Assembly (NCBI GenBank): GCA_029204045.2
Contig: CM055074.1
Location: forward strand, 20,449,164-20,513,163
Source: Tillandsia leiboldiana
Lineage: Eukaryota > Streptophyta > Magnoliopsida > Poales > Bromeliaceae
Direction of reading: 5' to 3'
DNA length: 64,000 bases
Positions within the stretch are counted from its first letter, which is position 1. Every line of letters starts with the position of its first letter. A program made the translations under genes and the position numbers. Positions 10,409-23,643 of this stretch are shown here, one piece after another. Below the pieces are notes generated by a model. The model saw nothing but the letters and a program-made list of their open reading frames with translations, was not told the origin of the DNA and did no database searches.

Positions 10409-13350
10409 CAGCCCGAGCCTCTTTCTTCTCCCCTTTTCTCCTCTTTTCGAGCCTCCTCTGCCCGAGCAACCTTAAGAAGATTTCTTCATCTTCAAGCTCT
10501 GGATCCACCTGCAAAGTTTTGGGATTTTATGGGCACGCATCCCGAGGTTCTCTATTTTACGGCGCGGTGCGACGTGGTGGTTCCTGTGTTCTTCTTTGGC
10601 GCAGCAGCAGTGTTTTAGCTCCCCTGGTCTACTCCGATGATCTTTTCGAGCGATTTCTTCGCTGCTGGATTCGTAACAGGTGAGGCTACGATTTTGGGTT
10701 TCTCGGACATTTTCAGATTTTGCGTTTTTCTAGGAGTTTTCTCGTGCTCACTGGGACCCTTCTTGCTGTGAGATTTTGGTGAGGGCAGCACCTTCTCTTG
10801 AGGAGATCTTCGCGCACGAGTCTCAGATCAAGACGTACTTATAGACGTTTTTCATCTACTCGACGCGAGGATCATCGTGGATTTTTCTTGGAATTTTTGG
10901 AGACCTCCCCGAAGGTATACACTTTTCCTTTTATCTGTACAAGAGGTTACAGTTGAATGGTTTTGGGATTGTGCGCACCGATACTGTAGAATTTGTAACT
11001 TGGCCTACGGTGCTCGGAATTGGACGTGCAGGTACCCATTTCGAAGCTATCAACGCGAGGATCGCTGTGGTATTTTTATCAGAATTTTTGGAGTTCGTTT
11101 TACCGGTGAAAATTTCGCAGTAAGTGGACTGTTCCCAGCAGATTTGTAAAACCTGGATTTTAATGGATTTAAAGTGTAACTGTAGCCTTATGTTGTACCC
11201 AGGAGGGATTGTGGACTGTGCTGGACCTGTTGGACCTAGAGTGGTTATTTTCCTGGTTTTCTCAGCTGTACGACTCCGGACAGTTAGCGTCTTCAGGTGG
11301 GTGGCTTGCTTTCAAGATCTATGGACTGTACTCTAATTCTATTGATATAGAATCATGCATGATAGTAATTGGACTTGGGTAGCATGCTAGAGCGTAGGAA
11401 TTGTTGATCCTTGTTTATCTGTCGATCTTGTGATCTCTTGCTTCCTACTATCATGTTAAATATTTGTTATATTGGAACCTGACCTAGCACCCCCGTCATA
11501 TGTTGCATGTGTAACCAGACCAGTAGAAAACCCTCACTTGGGCTAGGGTTATTTATGTTTAGACATCCACACTTTATGTCGCATTCCTGGACTTAGTGTT
11601 ATCCTCGCCCGGGTAGTGGGCCGAGCGGTCGGGACTTCTCTATAGTGTGGGATGCATTGCACTCGTGCTTGGGAGCAGAGTGGAGTCTGGTAGATGTAGT
11701 GGTTCGCTTGTCTGTATCGGGAACCGTTTGGGGTAAACGGTGGACCCGAGAGATCTTGTTTTCCCCTGTTTGGGTCGTCGCCACTGTGTTAGTGGCAGTA
11801 GTTTACTAGTGTTAGCCGGACCTAGAACCCAGAACCCTTTTCGACATATACATGATTTTAGTCTACCAATGTTTTCTTCCAAACATCGAAGGGCCGCTGG
11901 AGTCTGTTCTTGTTTGATTGGACAAAGGCATCAGCCCTTCGGGGTTTGGGTAAAACACTTGTTTTCTAACTGTTTTTCTAAAAAGAACTAAAATCATTAA
12001 ATATGGATTTCTTCCAGATCAAATTAGTTTTCAATAACAAATGTCACCTTTTCCCGTAAATCTCCCCACTCGAAAGGATTCGAGTGGTCTGGGTTCTAGG
12101 GGTCGTTCCTCTGTCGGGACGAAAGCCACGGGGGCCGAGCCTGGAACCTGTTCTTGTTTGATAGGGTTGTAGGGGTAGGTCTCCCGGGACTTTCGGGCCC
12201 TGTTGGTGTCTTCTGCGAGTGGTACTGTGATTATTGCTTTCCCGAACTATAAGGGATCGGGAACTTCGATAGTCGGAGCCTAGAGTCTGTTCTTGTTTGA
12301 TAGGGTTTTTAGCGCCGGTCTATCGGGTTTCCGAACCCTTATGGTGTCGGTCTTTCTGGAGAGTTTAGTGTTCTGTTGTGGGAGCCGTCTGGTGGACGGT
12401 GGCCCCAGCTGTGTGACTTCCAGCTTGTGGTTGAGAGTTGGTGTTGTTGGTCGATCTTGTTGATCGTGGTTTGGACTATAGCCTGCATGAGCCATATTTG
12501 AGCTCGACAGAGATACGCGGATACTTTCCTCGGTGGGGTCGCTCCCCTCGAGAGCCACTCCGGAGTTGGGCCTGTTACTTGCTATCGCGACTTGTCGACG
12601 CCGTCCCTCTGACTGGCCCAGTTGGCGGCAGTCACGGACACCCTACGGTAGACCCGTCCTGTTGAGGATATGCGGCAGTAGGTGGGCGCAGGTTTGACTG
12701 GACCCTTTGAGGCAGTCAGTTTAGATTTGGTGAGTTTACTGTGTGTGTTAGTAGATGCATCATGTTTCATCTGTTCCTTTTCTTGAGCATCTAGATAGAG
12801 GCATAGTAGCTGTTGAGTTACTTTTCCAGCCTTTCATTTCAGTTTTATATTGTTACTTTATGCCTCTAGTAGACTTAGTGGGCAGACCGTCGGGCTTGTT
12901 GGCGGCACCCACTGAGAACTACTTGGGACGTAGTTCTCACACCCGTCGTGGTGTATTTTCCCACAGGGACTTCTACTCCGGTTCCTGCTGCTCCTGTTGC
13001 CGCTTCTTCTGATCGAGGTAAGGGAGTCGCGAGATAGTTCCCCACCAGTCGTCGTCCAGAGAGTAGATGTACCCTTATTACTTTTGAGAGTTCCTGTTGA
13101 GAGAACTTTGTAGTGAGGTATAGAGTTGTATTATTTTCTTCTGCTCGAGTGACTTTTGTACTTTTGGTGAGGACTTGTGTTGTATATAGTTTTTATTTCT
13201 AGCAGTTTTACTTTCAGCTCTGATATCTGCATAGTATAGATGCTCTTTTGCTGGTGATTCGCTTCGTCTATACGGGCTTCCCGTATGGGCGGCGGATCTG
13301 TTGGCGAGCCCGGGGTCGCAAGTTTCGACGCCGGGGCGTGACAGATTAGG

Positions 13351-13362
13351 TGGTATCAGAGC
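13351..13362 (+). other. Primer-binding site of C, copy 1
   Basis: TGGTATCAGAGC, 7 bp after the LTR end; initiator-Met tRNA type. The second copy has the same site at 23651-23662. Confidence 0.92.
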
Positions 13363-13645
13363 CTAGGTTGTAGGTCATTGTGGACTTAGAAACCCTAGGC
13401 TTGTGGTTGGACATTAGGATGACTACGTGAGAGTCGTGACTGTTAGCGAGAGTCCTGATTGAGTTTGATACCTCTTCCCAAGGTGTGGGATGAGTGATTG
13501 GCATGTTTATTCTCCTAAGCGATTATGTTGGCTGCAGACAACATAATGCTAGGGAATGGATGACATGTCTTAGACTTTCGCTGGATTGGGTCGTGTATTG
13601 TTTGGTACTGTCCTGATGTTTCCATGTGTGTTGTAGGTGGGCACG

Positions 13646-14969
13646 ATGCCTCCCCGACGCGGGGTGCAGACGCGTTCTCAGCCTTTTCCCTCCGATGAGC
13701 CTGGGCCAGGAGGAGCCAGCACAGGGTCAGCAGAGTGAGGTGCAGGAGCTTCGGGCTCAGTTGGCCCAGTTGGTCTGAGGCGGTGCAGGCGCCAGGAGGA
13801 GGCTTCTCAGCGCCAGGAGGAGGCTTCTCGGCGCCAGGAGGAGGCCGTTGGTCGGATGATGCTTCTTTTAGAGCAGAGGACGCAGCCTGTGGTAGCACCC
13901 CCTGTGTGTTCGCCTGTGCCTTCTTCGCCAGCTGTGGCGCCCCCTGTGGTCCCGTCAGCGCCGGCTATTCCTGTCGAGCCGGTTTCTAGCATACCACCGC
14001 CTGGATCGATGGGACCTTTGACTTTGGCTGAGCAGAGTGGCGGTGGTGGATCTGTTGATGAGGTTCCGCCGGTTTGATCCACCCCGTTTTTCTGGTATGA
14101 GTGCTGAGCCGTGGGAGGCAGAGTCTTGGATCACGGCCATGGAGCGTCATTTTGAGAGTTTGTTCGTTGAGGATCGATTTCGAGTCTTTTTGGCTACACA
14201 CTACTTGGAGGGCAACGCCGAGGCTTGGTGGCGGCGTGTGCGGCCTGCTGGTCCGCCTGGGACGCGGATTCTTCCCTGGGCGGAGTTCCGCAGACTTCTA
14301 TTAGGGGCCTTCTTTCCTGAGAGTGTTCGTCAGAGATTGGAGGAGCAGCTGAGAAATCTCCGCCAGGGAGATCGGCCCGTGAATGCATACATAGCCGAAT
14401 TCAATCAGCTGTTGGCTAGTATGCCTCACGTGGCCAGGGACGAGTCTCACCGGATCTACATGTTTGAGCGGGGGCTGCGCCGGGATATTTATCAGCTTGT
14501 TCGCTCCCGCAGATTACAGACTTTGGAGGCATCAATGGAGCAGGCGTTATATGTTGAGTCTGGAGAGGCAGTGATGTCAGAGGTGGCTCTAGCCCCCGTA
14601 GTGATTCCTGGGGCGAAGTGCCCAGCACCGGGTGATGAGGGTCAGACGAGCGGGCAGGGACCTCCGAGACCTCCACGATCTCATCCTGAGGATCGTGGGT
14701 TTCGTAGGCGCCGGAGATCTGGTGAGCCCCAGCAGCAGCAGCATCAGCGGTATCGGCAGCAGCGGCAGGAGCGGTGTGTCATCTGTGGCGGGCCTCATCC
14801 ACCGTCGCAGTGTGATCAGAGACAGGGGCGGTGTTTCCTCTGTGGAGAGTTGGGACATTTCCGCGCAGCTTGCCCCCAGGCCATTTTGTCAGTGCGGCCG
14901 ATTGCGACAGCACCCCCCTTGCCCATCCATGCAGCGGGAACCCCTCCGGCACACCAGCGGACAGAGTAG
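13646..14969 (+). pseudogene. gag: gag of C, copy 1 (frameshifted)
   Basis: Gypsy gag starting MPPRRGVQTRSQ at ATG 13646, closely related to the D gag (57289 downwards). Relative to copy 2 there are extra single bases near 13690, 13770, 13787 and 14040, shifting the frame several times in the N-terminal part. The frame is clean from about 14060. The capsid-type domain (EPWEAESWITAMERHFE, then FLATHYLEGNAEAWWRRVRP) spans 14100-14580. Zinc-knuckle sequences CVICGGPHPPSQC and CFLCGELGHFRAAC lie at about 14777-14870. The stop is at 14967-14969. Since copy 2 lacks these indels, many may be sequencing errors. Confidence 0.8.
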
Positions 14970-15903
14970 GGCCACGACGTCGGGACAGACGGGACGGCGA
15001 CCTGCAGCACCCAGTGGACGGGTTTATGCAGCCCTGTTGGAGGACACCCCGGCAGCGGATCGTGCTGCGGCAGGTATGATTTTATTTCAGTTAGCCGAGT
15101 TGAGCATTTTGTTACCGCTGCATTCTTCTGCTTTATTAGTTGAGTATCTGCATCGGCGTCCTTGCATGGGTTTGGGTTAGGAATTTCTGCTACATGTTTT
15201 AGCGATTGGATTCTTCCCTGTACCCTACGAGTAGAGGAGGGTCGCAGTGTATGATCAGTGCAGTAGTGAGACTTGGGACTTCACTTGCTGTTGTGACGAT
15301 TCAAGGACAGCTCCAGGACTTGGATTGAGCACCCAGGTTGGGCTGATTGATGCGGTGCTGTGCTACGACTGATGATGGAATGAAAGCAGTTATCCTTCTG
15401 CGAGTTTGGACTGGAGGAGTTCGTTTCCTCGGATTGTCGGCGTATCCTTCCAACAGCATGGGCTTCAGCGACTGTGGACAGACGCCACCTCGGGAGCAGA
15501 CGTGATGTTAGGACTAGTGGTTATGTCTTAGGAGTCTCGGTTAGTGATAGCTTTCTTTTGTGGCCACAGTAGGAACGACACCAACACTTCTCCCCCTTTT
15601 CTCACCTTGTACTGAAACTTACGAACAGGACGGAAACTTCGAAAGATTGCTCCAGAAATGGAGACAGTGCCCGAACCTGTTCTGTTTGATTGGGGGCGAA
15701 GGCACTGATTTTTCGAAAATTTTCGGACTTTTCGCTAATTTCAGCTGTTTTCTAAATCGAGGGTTGGAGTTGAGACTTTCCTGCTGGTGGAGCCGTATCT
15801 TTCTTGTTAGTTTAGGTTGCGTTCTTGGTTGTTTTGATTGTTTTGTTTTTTGTTGTGGAGTGTTTTTTGTTTCGGGGACGAAACTTCCTTTAGTGGGGGA
15901 GGA
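14970..15903 (+). other. 3' internal region of C, copy 1, with protease remnant and purine tract
   Basis: After gag, a stretch around 15020-15180 still resembles the gag-protease join of related elements (GRVYAALLEDTPAADRAAAG), but the expected DTGASHSF site is degraded. No reverse transcriptase, RNase H or integrase follows. The region ends with TAGTGGGGGAGGA (about 15891-15903), the polypurine tract before LTR2. Pol was therefore lost by deletion, leaving a short tail. Confidence 0.75.
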
Positions 15904-18900
15904 TGTAGGACCCCCGAACCCCATGCAGCATTTTTCCGAGTGATCCATGTTAGAACACCTGTTGTTGGTGTATCTGGCCCATGGTGCATCAATGGGATGC
16001 CACACGCATGGACCCTATAAGGTTTTTTTTAGCTGTGTTGGCTTTCAGCTGGGTTTGCCGACAATTTGAAAAAGAATTAGGCCAAATAGACGGCGGAAGA
16101 TGGATTCAGCACGGAAAAATGCTTGGAAATAGGCTTTTTGTTTTGCAAATTCTGATTCGGATGCCCAAAAACGGACTCCCGGAAAATTTACTGGATTTCT
16201 GGTGCATGGGGGAGCCGTGGACCGGCGGGGGTGCCACGTGGCAGGCCCGGATTGGCCGGCGCACGCGGCTGGGTCCACGGAGCGCAAGGGTTAGGACCGG
16301 GGTGCACCGCGGGGCGCGTGGACCGGGGGCGTGCCACGTGGCAGCGCCTGATTGGGCGGCTCAGGTGCGCTCGGTCCGCGGGAGCGTGCGGGGTGGCGTG
16401 GACCGGGGTGCGCCACGTGGCGGCACCCGGTTGGCGGGCGCATGCGCGCGCGGTCCACGCAGCGCGCGGGGCGGTGGCGGGCAGGTGGCCGTACGCGGGG
16501 CAGGCGCGGGCGACGTGGGCGTGCCACGTGGCGCCCGCTGATTCGCGGGCGCCACCTACCGCGTTGACGCGGGCAGGGACACGTGGCGCTCCCCGTGGCG
16601 GCTTGCACGGCTGCGGCGTGTTCGGGGGACACGTGGCGGGCGCCGGCGCGGGTCGGACCAAGCAAGCGTCCGGCTGGATCCCGTGTGCGGGCTGGGCCGG
16701 GCCGGGCCGCACTGTGCGCGCCCGAAACCGGCCGGGCCGGGCTGCACTGTAGCCGCCCGAATTCGGGCTGGGCCGCACTGTAGCCGCCCGAATCTGGGCT
16801 GGGCTGCACTGTAGCCGCCCGAATCTTGGGACAATTTCGGTATTTCTCCAATTGTTTTTTTGGGGCCTTTAAATAGCAGCCCGAGCCTCTTTCTTCTCCC
16901 CTTTTCTCCTCTTTTCGAGCCTCCTCTGCCCGAGCAACCTTAAGAAGATTTCTTCATCTTCAAGCTCTGGATCCACCTGCAAAGTTTTGGGATTTTATGG
17001 GCACGCATCCCGAGGTTCTCTATTTTACGGCGCGGCGCGACGTGGTGGTTCCTGTGTTCTTCTTCGGCGCAGCAGCAGCAGTGTTTTAGCTCCCCTGGTC
17101 TACTCCGACGATCTTTTCGAGCGATTTCTTCGCTGCTGGATTCGTAACAGGTGAGGCTACGATTTTGGGTTTCTCGCACATTTTCAGATTTCACGTTTTT
17201 CGAGGAGTTTTCTCGTGCTCACTGGGACCCTTCTTGCTGTGAGATTTTGGTGAGGGCAGCACCTTCTTTTGAGGAGATCTTCGCGCACGAGTCTCGGATC
17301 AAGACGTGCTTATAGACTTTTTTCATCTACTCGACGCGAGGATCATCGTGGATTTTTCTTGGAATTTTTGGAGACCTTCCCGAAGGTATACACTGTTCCT
17401 TTTATCTGTACAAGAGTTTACAGTTGAATGGTTTTGGGATTGTGCGCACCGATACTGTGGAATTTGTAACTTGGCCTACGGTGCTCGGAATTGGACGTGC
17501 AGGTACCCGTTTCGAAGCTATCGACGCGAGGATCGCTGTGGTATTTTTATCAGAATTTTTGGAGTTCGTTTTACAGGTGAAAATTTCGCAGTAAGTGGAC
17601 TGTTCCCAGCAGATTTGTAAAACCTGGATTTTAATGGATTTAAAGTGTAACTGTAGCCTTATGTTGTACCCAGGAGGGATTGTGGACTGTGCTGGACCTG
17701 TTGGACCTAGAGTGGTTATTTTCCTGGTTTTCTCAGCTGTACGACTCCGGACAGTTAGCGTCTTCAGGTGGGTGGCTTGCTTTCAAGATCTATGGACTGT
17801 ACTCTAATTCTATTGATATAGAATCATGCATGATAGTGATTGGACTTGGGTAGCATGCTAGAGCGTAGGAATTGTTGATCCTTGTTTTATCTGTCGATCT
17901 TGTGATCTCTTGCTTCCTACTATCATGTTAAATATTTGTTATATTGGAACCTGACCTAGCACCCCCGTCATATGTTGCATGTGTAACCAGACCAGTAGAA
18001 AACCTCACTTGGGCTAGGGTTATTTATGTTTAGACATCCACACTTTATGTCGCATTCCTGGACTTAGTGTTATCCTCGCCCGGGTAGTGGGCCGAGCGGT
18101 CGGGACTTCTCTATAGTGTGGGATGCATTGCACTCGTGCTTGGGAGCAGAGTGGAGTCTGGTAGATGTAGTGGTTCGCTTGTCTGTATCGGGAACCGTTT
18201 GGGGTAAACGGTGGACCCGAGAGATCTTGTTTTCCCCTGTTTGGGTCGTCGCCACTGTGTTAGTGGCAGTAGTTTACTAGTGTTAGCCGGACCTAGAACC
18301 CAGAACCCTTTTCGACATATACATGATTTTAGTCTACCAATGTTTTCTTCCAAACATCGAAGGGCCGCTGGAGTCTGTTCTTGTTTGATTGGACAAAGGC
18401 ATCAGCCCTTCGGGGTTTGGGTAAAACACTTTTTTCTAACTGTTTTTCTAAAAAGAACTAAAATCATTAAATATGGATTTCTTCCAGATCAAATTAGTTT
18501 TCAATAACAAATGTCACCTTTTCCCGTAAATCTCCCCACTCGAAAGGATTCGAGTGGTCTGGGTTCTAGGGGTCGTTCCTCTGTCGGGACGAAAGCCACG
18601 GGGGCCGAGCCTGGAACCTGTCTTGTTTGATAGGGTTGTAGGGGTAGGTCTCCCGGGACTTTCGGGGCCTGTTGGTGTCTTCTGCGAGTTGTACTGTGAT
18701 TATTGCTTTCCCGAACTATAAGGGATCGGGAACTTCGATAGTCGGAGCCTAGAGTCTGTTCTTGTTTGATAGGGTTCTTAGCACGGTCTATCGGGTTTCC
18801 GAACCCTTATGGTGTCGGTCTTTCTGGAGAGTTTAGTGTTCTGTTGTGGGAGCCGTCTGGTGGACGGTGGCCCCAGCTGTGTGACTTCCAGCTTGTGGTT

Positions 18901-19707
18901 GAGAGTTGGTGTTGTTGGTCGATCTTGTTGATCGTGGTTTGGACTATAGCCTGCATGAGCCATATTTGAGCTCGACAGAGATACGCGGATACTTTCCTCG
19001 GTGGGGTCGCTCCCCTCGAGAGCCACTCCGGAGTTGGGCCTGGTACTTGCTATCGCGACTTGTCGACGCCGTCCCTCTGACTGGCCCAGTTAGCGGCAGT
19101 CACGGACACCCTACGGTAGACCCGTCCTGTTGAGGATATGCGGCAGTAGGTGGGCGCAGGTTTGACTGGACCCTTTGAGGCAGTCAGTTAGATTTGGTGA
19201 GTTTACTGTGTGTGTTAGTAGATGCATCATGTTTCATCTGTCTTTTCTTGAGCATCTAGATAGAGGCATAGTAGCTGTTGAGTTACTTTCCAGCCTTTCA
19301 TTTCAGTTTATATTGTTACTTTATGCCTCTAGTAGACTTAGTGGGCAGACCGTCGGGCTTGTTGGCGGCACCCACTGAGAATATTGGGACGTAGTTCTCA
19401 CACCCGTCGTGGTGTATTTTCCACAGGGACTTCTACTCCGGTTCCTGCTGCTCCTGTTGCTGCTTCTTCTGATCGAGGTAAGGGAGTCGCGAGATAGTTC
19501 CCCACCAGTCGTCGTCCAGAGAGTAGATGTACCCTTATTACTTTGAGAGTTCCGTTGAGAGAACTTTGTAGTGAGGTATAGAGTGTATTTATTTTCTACT
19601 GCTCGAGTGACTTTTGTACTTTTGGTGAGGACTGTGTTGTATATAGTTTTTATTTCTAGCAGTTTTACTTTCAGCTCTGATATCTGCATAGTATAGATGC
19701 TCTTTTG
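15904..19707 (+). repeat. LTR2 of C, running into the assembly gap
   Basis: It matches LTR1 from its first base to about 93 bp before the LTR end, where the N run begins. In its first 900 bp it shares several variants with LTR4 against LTR1 and LTR3 (ACCCTATAAGG at 16012, GGCGGCTCAGG at 16356). A cluster of private substitutions lies at about 17030-17530. From about 19180 to the gap, single bases are missing from many homopolymers. Confidence 0.93.
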
Positions 19708-19807
19708 NNNNNNNNNNNNNNNNNNNNNNNNNNNNNNNNNNNNNNNNNNNNNNNNNNNNNNNNNNNNNNNNNNNNNNNNNNNNNNNNNNNNNNNNNNNNN
19801 NNNNNNN
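19708..19807. other. Assembly gap (100 N)
   Basis: Exactly 100 unknown bases, a conventional placeholder length. By comparison with LTR1, at least the last 93 bp of one LTR and the first 60 bp of the next are missing, so the true content is not 100 bp. Confidence 0.99.
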
Positions 19808-22800
19808 TGTTGGTGTATCTGGCCCATGGTGCATCAATGGGATGCCACAGATGGACCCTGTAAGGTTTTTTAGCTGTGTGGCTTTCGGCTGGGTTTGCTG
19901 AAATTTTGAAAAAGAATTAGGCCAAATAGACGGCGGAAATGGATTCAGCACGGAAAAAAAACGCTTGGAAATGGCTTTTTGTTTGCCAAATTCTGAGTCC
20001 GGATGCCCAAAAAACGGACTCCCGGAAAATTTACTGGATTTCTGGTGCATGGGGGAGCCGTGGACGGCGGGGGTGCCACGTGGCAGGCCGGATTGGCCGG
20101 GCACGCGGCCGGGTCCACGGAGCGCAAGGGTTAGGACCGGGGTGCACCGCGGGGCGCGTGGACCGGGGGCGTGCCACGTGGCAGCGCCTGATTGGGCGGA
20201 TCAGGTGCGCTCGGTCCGCGGGAGCGTGCGGGTGGGCGGGACCGGGGTGCGCCACGTGGCGGCACCCGGTTGGCGGGCGCATGCGCGCGCGGTCCACGCA
20301 GCGCGCGGGGCAGGTGCCGCGGGCAGGTGGTCGTACGCGGGGCAGGCGCGGGCGACGTGGGCGTGCCACGTGGCGCCCGCTGATTCGCGGGCGCCACCTA
20401 CCGCGTTGACGCGGGCAGGGACACGTGGCGTCCGTGGCGGCTTGCACGGCTGCGGCGTGTTCGGGGGACACGTGGCGGGCGCCGGCGCGGGTCGGACCAA
20501 GCAAGCGTCCGGCTGGATCCCGTGTGCGGGGGGGCCGGGCGGGCGCACTGTGCGCCCCGAAACCGGCCGGGCCGGGCTGCACTGTAGCCGCCCGAATTCG
20601 GGCTGGGCCGCACTGTAGCCGCCGATCTGGGCTGGGCTGGGCTGCATGTAGCTGCCCGAAACTTGGGACAATTTCGGTATTTCACCAATTGTTTTTTGGG
20701 GCCTTTAAATAGCAGCCCGAGCCTCTTTCTTCTCCCCTTTTCTCCTCTTTTTCGAGCCTCCTCTGCCCGAGCACACCTTAAGAAGATTTCTTCATCTTCA
20801 AGCTCTGGATCCACCCTGCAAAGTTTTGGGATTTTATGGGCACGCATCCCGAGGTTCTCTATTTTACGGCGCGCGTGCGACGTGGTGGTTCCTGTGTTCT
20901 CTTTGGCGCAGCAGCAGTGTTTTAGCTCCCCTGGTCTACTCCGATGATCTTTTCGAGCGATTTCTTCGCTGCTGGATTCGTAACAGGTGAGGCTACGATT
21001 TTGGGTTTCTCGGACATTTTCAGATTTGCGTTTTTCTAGGAGTTTTCTCGTGCTCACTGGGACCCTTCTTGCTGTGAGATTTTGGTGAGGGCAGCACCTT
21101 CTTGAGGAGATCTTCGCGCACGAGTCTCAGATCAAGACGCTTATAGACTTTTTCATCTACTCGACGCGAGGATCATCGTGGATTTTTCTTGGAATTTTGG
21201 AGACCTCCCCGAAGGTATACACTTTTCCTTTTATCTGTACAAGAGGTTACAGTTGAATGGTTTTGGGATTGTGCGCACCGATACTGTAGAATTTGTAACT
21301 TGGCCTACGGTGCTCGGAATTGGACGTGCAGGTACCCATTCGAAGCTATCAACGCGAGGATCGCTGTGGTATTTTTATCAGAATTTTTGGAGTTCGTTTT
21401 AACCGGTGAAAATTTCGCAGTAAGTGGACTGTTCCCAGCAGATTTGTAAAACCTGGATTTTAATGGATTTAAAGTGTAACTGTAGCCTTATGTTGTACCC
21501 AGGAGGGATTGTGGACTGTGCTGGACCTGTTGGACCTAGAGTGGTTATTTTCCTGGTTTTTCTCAGCTGTACGACTCCGGACAGTTAGCGTCTTCAGGTG
21601 GGTGGCTTGCTTTCAAGATCTATGGACTGTACTCTAATTCTATTGATATAGAATCATGCATGATAGTATTGGACTTGGGTAGCATGCTAGAGCGTAGGAA
21701 TTGTTGATCCTTGTTTTATCTGTCGATCTTGTGATCTCTTGCTTCCTACTATCATGTTAAATATTTGTTATACTTGGAACCTGACCTAGCACCCCCGTCA
21801 TATGTTGCATGTGTAACCAGACCAGTAGAAAACCCTCACTTGGGCTAGGGTATTTATGTTTAGACCATCCACACTTTATGTCGCATTCCTGGACTTAGTG
21901 TTATCCTCGCCCGGGTAGTGGGCCGAGCGGTCGGGACTTCTCTATAGTGTGGGATGCATTGCACTCGTGCTTGGGAGCAGAGTGGAGTCTGGTAGATGTA
22001 GTGGTTCGCATTGTCTGTATCGGGAACCGTTTGGGGTAAACGGTGGACCCGAGAGATCTTGTTTTCCCCTGTTTGGGTCGTCGCCACTGTGTTAGTGGCA
22101 GTAGTTTACTAGTGTTAGCCGGACCTAGAACCCAGAACCCTTTTCGACATATACATGATTTTAGTCTAACCAATGTTTTCTTCCAAACATCGAAGGGCCG
22201 CTGGAGTCTGTTCTTGTTTGATTGGACAAAGGCATCAGCCCTTCGGGGTTTGGGTAAAACACTTGTTTTCTAACTGTTTTTCTAAAAGAACTAAAATCAT
22301 TAAATATGGATTTCTTCCAGATCAAATTAGTTTTCAATAACAAATGTCACCTTTTCCCGTAAATCTCCCCACTCGAAAGGATTCGAGTGGTCTGGGTTCT
22401 AGGGGTCGTTCCTCTGTCGGGACGAAAGCCACGGGGGCCGAGCCTGGAACCTGTTCTTGTTTGATAGGGTTGTAGGGGTAGGTCTCCCGGGACTTTCGGG
22501 CCCTGTTGGTGTCTTCTGCGAGTGGTACTGTGATTATTGCTTTCCCGAACTATAAGGGATCGGGAACTTCGATAGTCGGAGCCTAGAGTCTGTTCTTGTT
22601 TGATAGGGTTTTTAGCGCCGGTCTATCGGGTTTCCGAACCCTTATGGTGTCGGTCTTTTCTGGAGAGTTTAGTGTTCTGTTGTGGGAGCCGTCTGGTGGA
22701 CGGTGGCCCCAGCTGTGTGACTTCCAGCTTGTGGTTGAGAGTTGGTGTTGTTGGTCGATCTTGTTGATCGTGGTTTGGACTATAGCCTGCATGAGCCATA

Positions 22801-23643
22801 TTTGAGCTCGACAGAGATACGCGGATACTTTCCTCGGTGGGGTCGCTCCCCTCGAGAGCCACTCCGGAGTTGGGCCTGTTACTTGCTATCGCGACTTGTC
22901 GACGCCGTCCCTCTGACTGGCCCAGTTGGCGGCAGTCACGGACACCCTACGGTAGACCCGTCCTGTTGAGGATATGCGGCAGTAGGTGGGCGCAGTTTGA
23001 CTGGACCCTTGAGGCAGTCAGTTTAGATTTGGTGAGTTTACTGTGTGTGTTAGTAGATGCATCATGTTTCATCTGTTCCTTTTCTTGAGCATCTAGATAG
23101 AGGCATAGTAGCTGTTGAGTTACTTTTCCAGCCTTTCATTTCAGTTTTATATTGTTACTTATGCCTCTAGTAGACTTAGTGGGCAGACCGTCGGGCTTGT
23201 TGGCGGCACCCACTGAGAACTACTTGGGACGTAGTTCTCACACCCGTCGTGGTGTATTTTCCCACAGGGACTTCTACTCCGGTTCCTGCTGCTCCTGTTG
23301 CCGCTTCTTCTGATCGAGGTAAGGGAGTCGCGAGATAGTTCCCCACCAGTCGTCGTCCAGAGAGTAGATGTACCCTTATTACTTTTGAGAGTTCCTGTTG
23401 AGAGAACTTTGTAGTGAGGTATAGAGTTGTATTTATTTTCTTCTGCTCGAGTGACTTTTGTACTTTTGGTGAGGACTTGTGTTGTATATAGTTTTTATTT
23501 CTAGCAGTTTTACTTTCAGCTCTGATATCTGCATAGTATAGATGCTCTTTTGCTGGTGATTCGCTTCGTCTATACGGGCTTCCCGTATGGGCGGCGGATC
23601 TGTTGGCGAGCCCGGGTCGCAGTTTCGACGCCGGGGCGTGACA
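19808..23643 (+). repeat. LTR3 of C, beginning at the assembly gap
   Basis: It starts at LTR position 61. It shares variants with LTR1 (ACCCTGTAAGG, GGCGGATCAGG near 20196, GTGGTCGTACG near 20328). The stretch 19808-22300 has many one-base losses or gains in homopolymers compared with the other copies, as in low-coverage sequence at a contig end. The TATA-like word is at 20704-20712. Confidence 0.93.

Larger units (their letters stand above)
9434..13343 (+). repeat. LTR1 of C
   Basis: Complete LTR of 3910 bp. A GC-rich U3 tract (9740-10350) with six CACGTG cores leads to TTTAAATAG (10400-10408). The rest is non-coding; the strip from about 11600 to 13343 is related in reverse complement to the LTRs of D and X. 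GC-rich frames on both strands at 9628-10383 are not genes. Confidence 0.95.

Noticed and set aside
13856..14140. Frames opposite or out of phase with the gag of C
   Set aside because: They are shadows of the gag coding sequence and its frameshifts.
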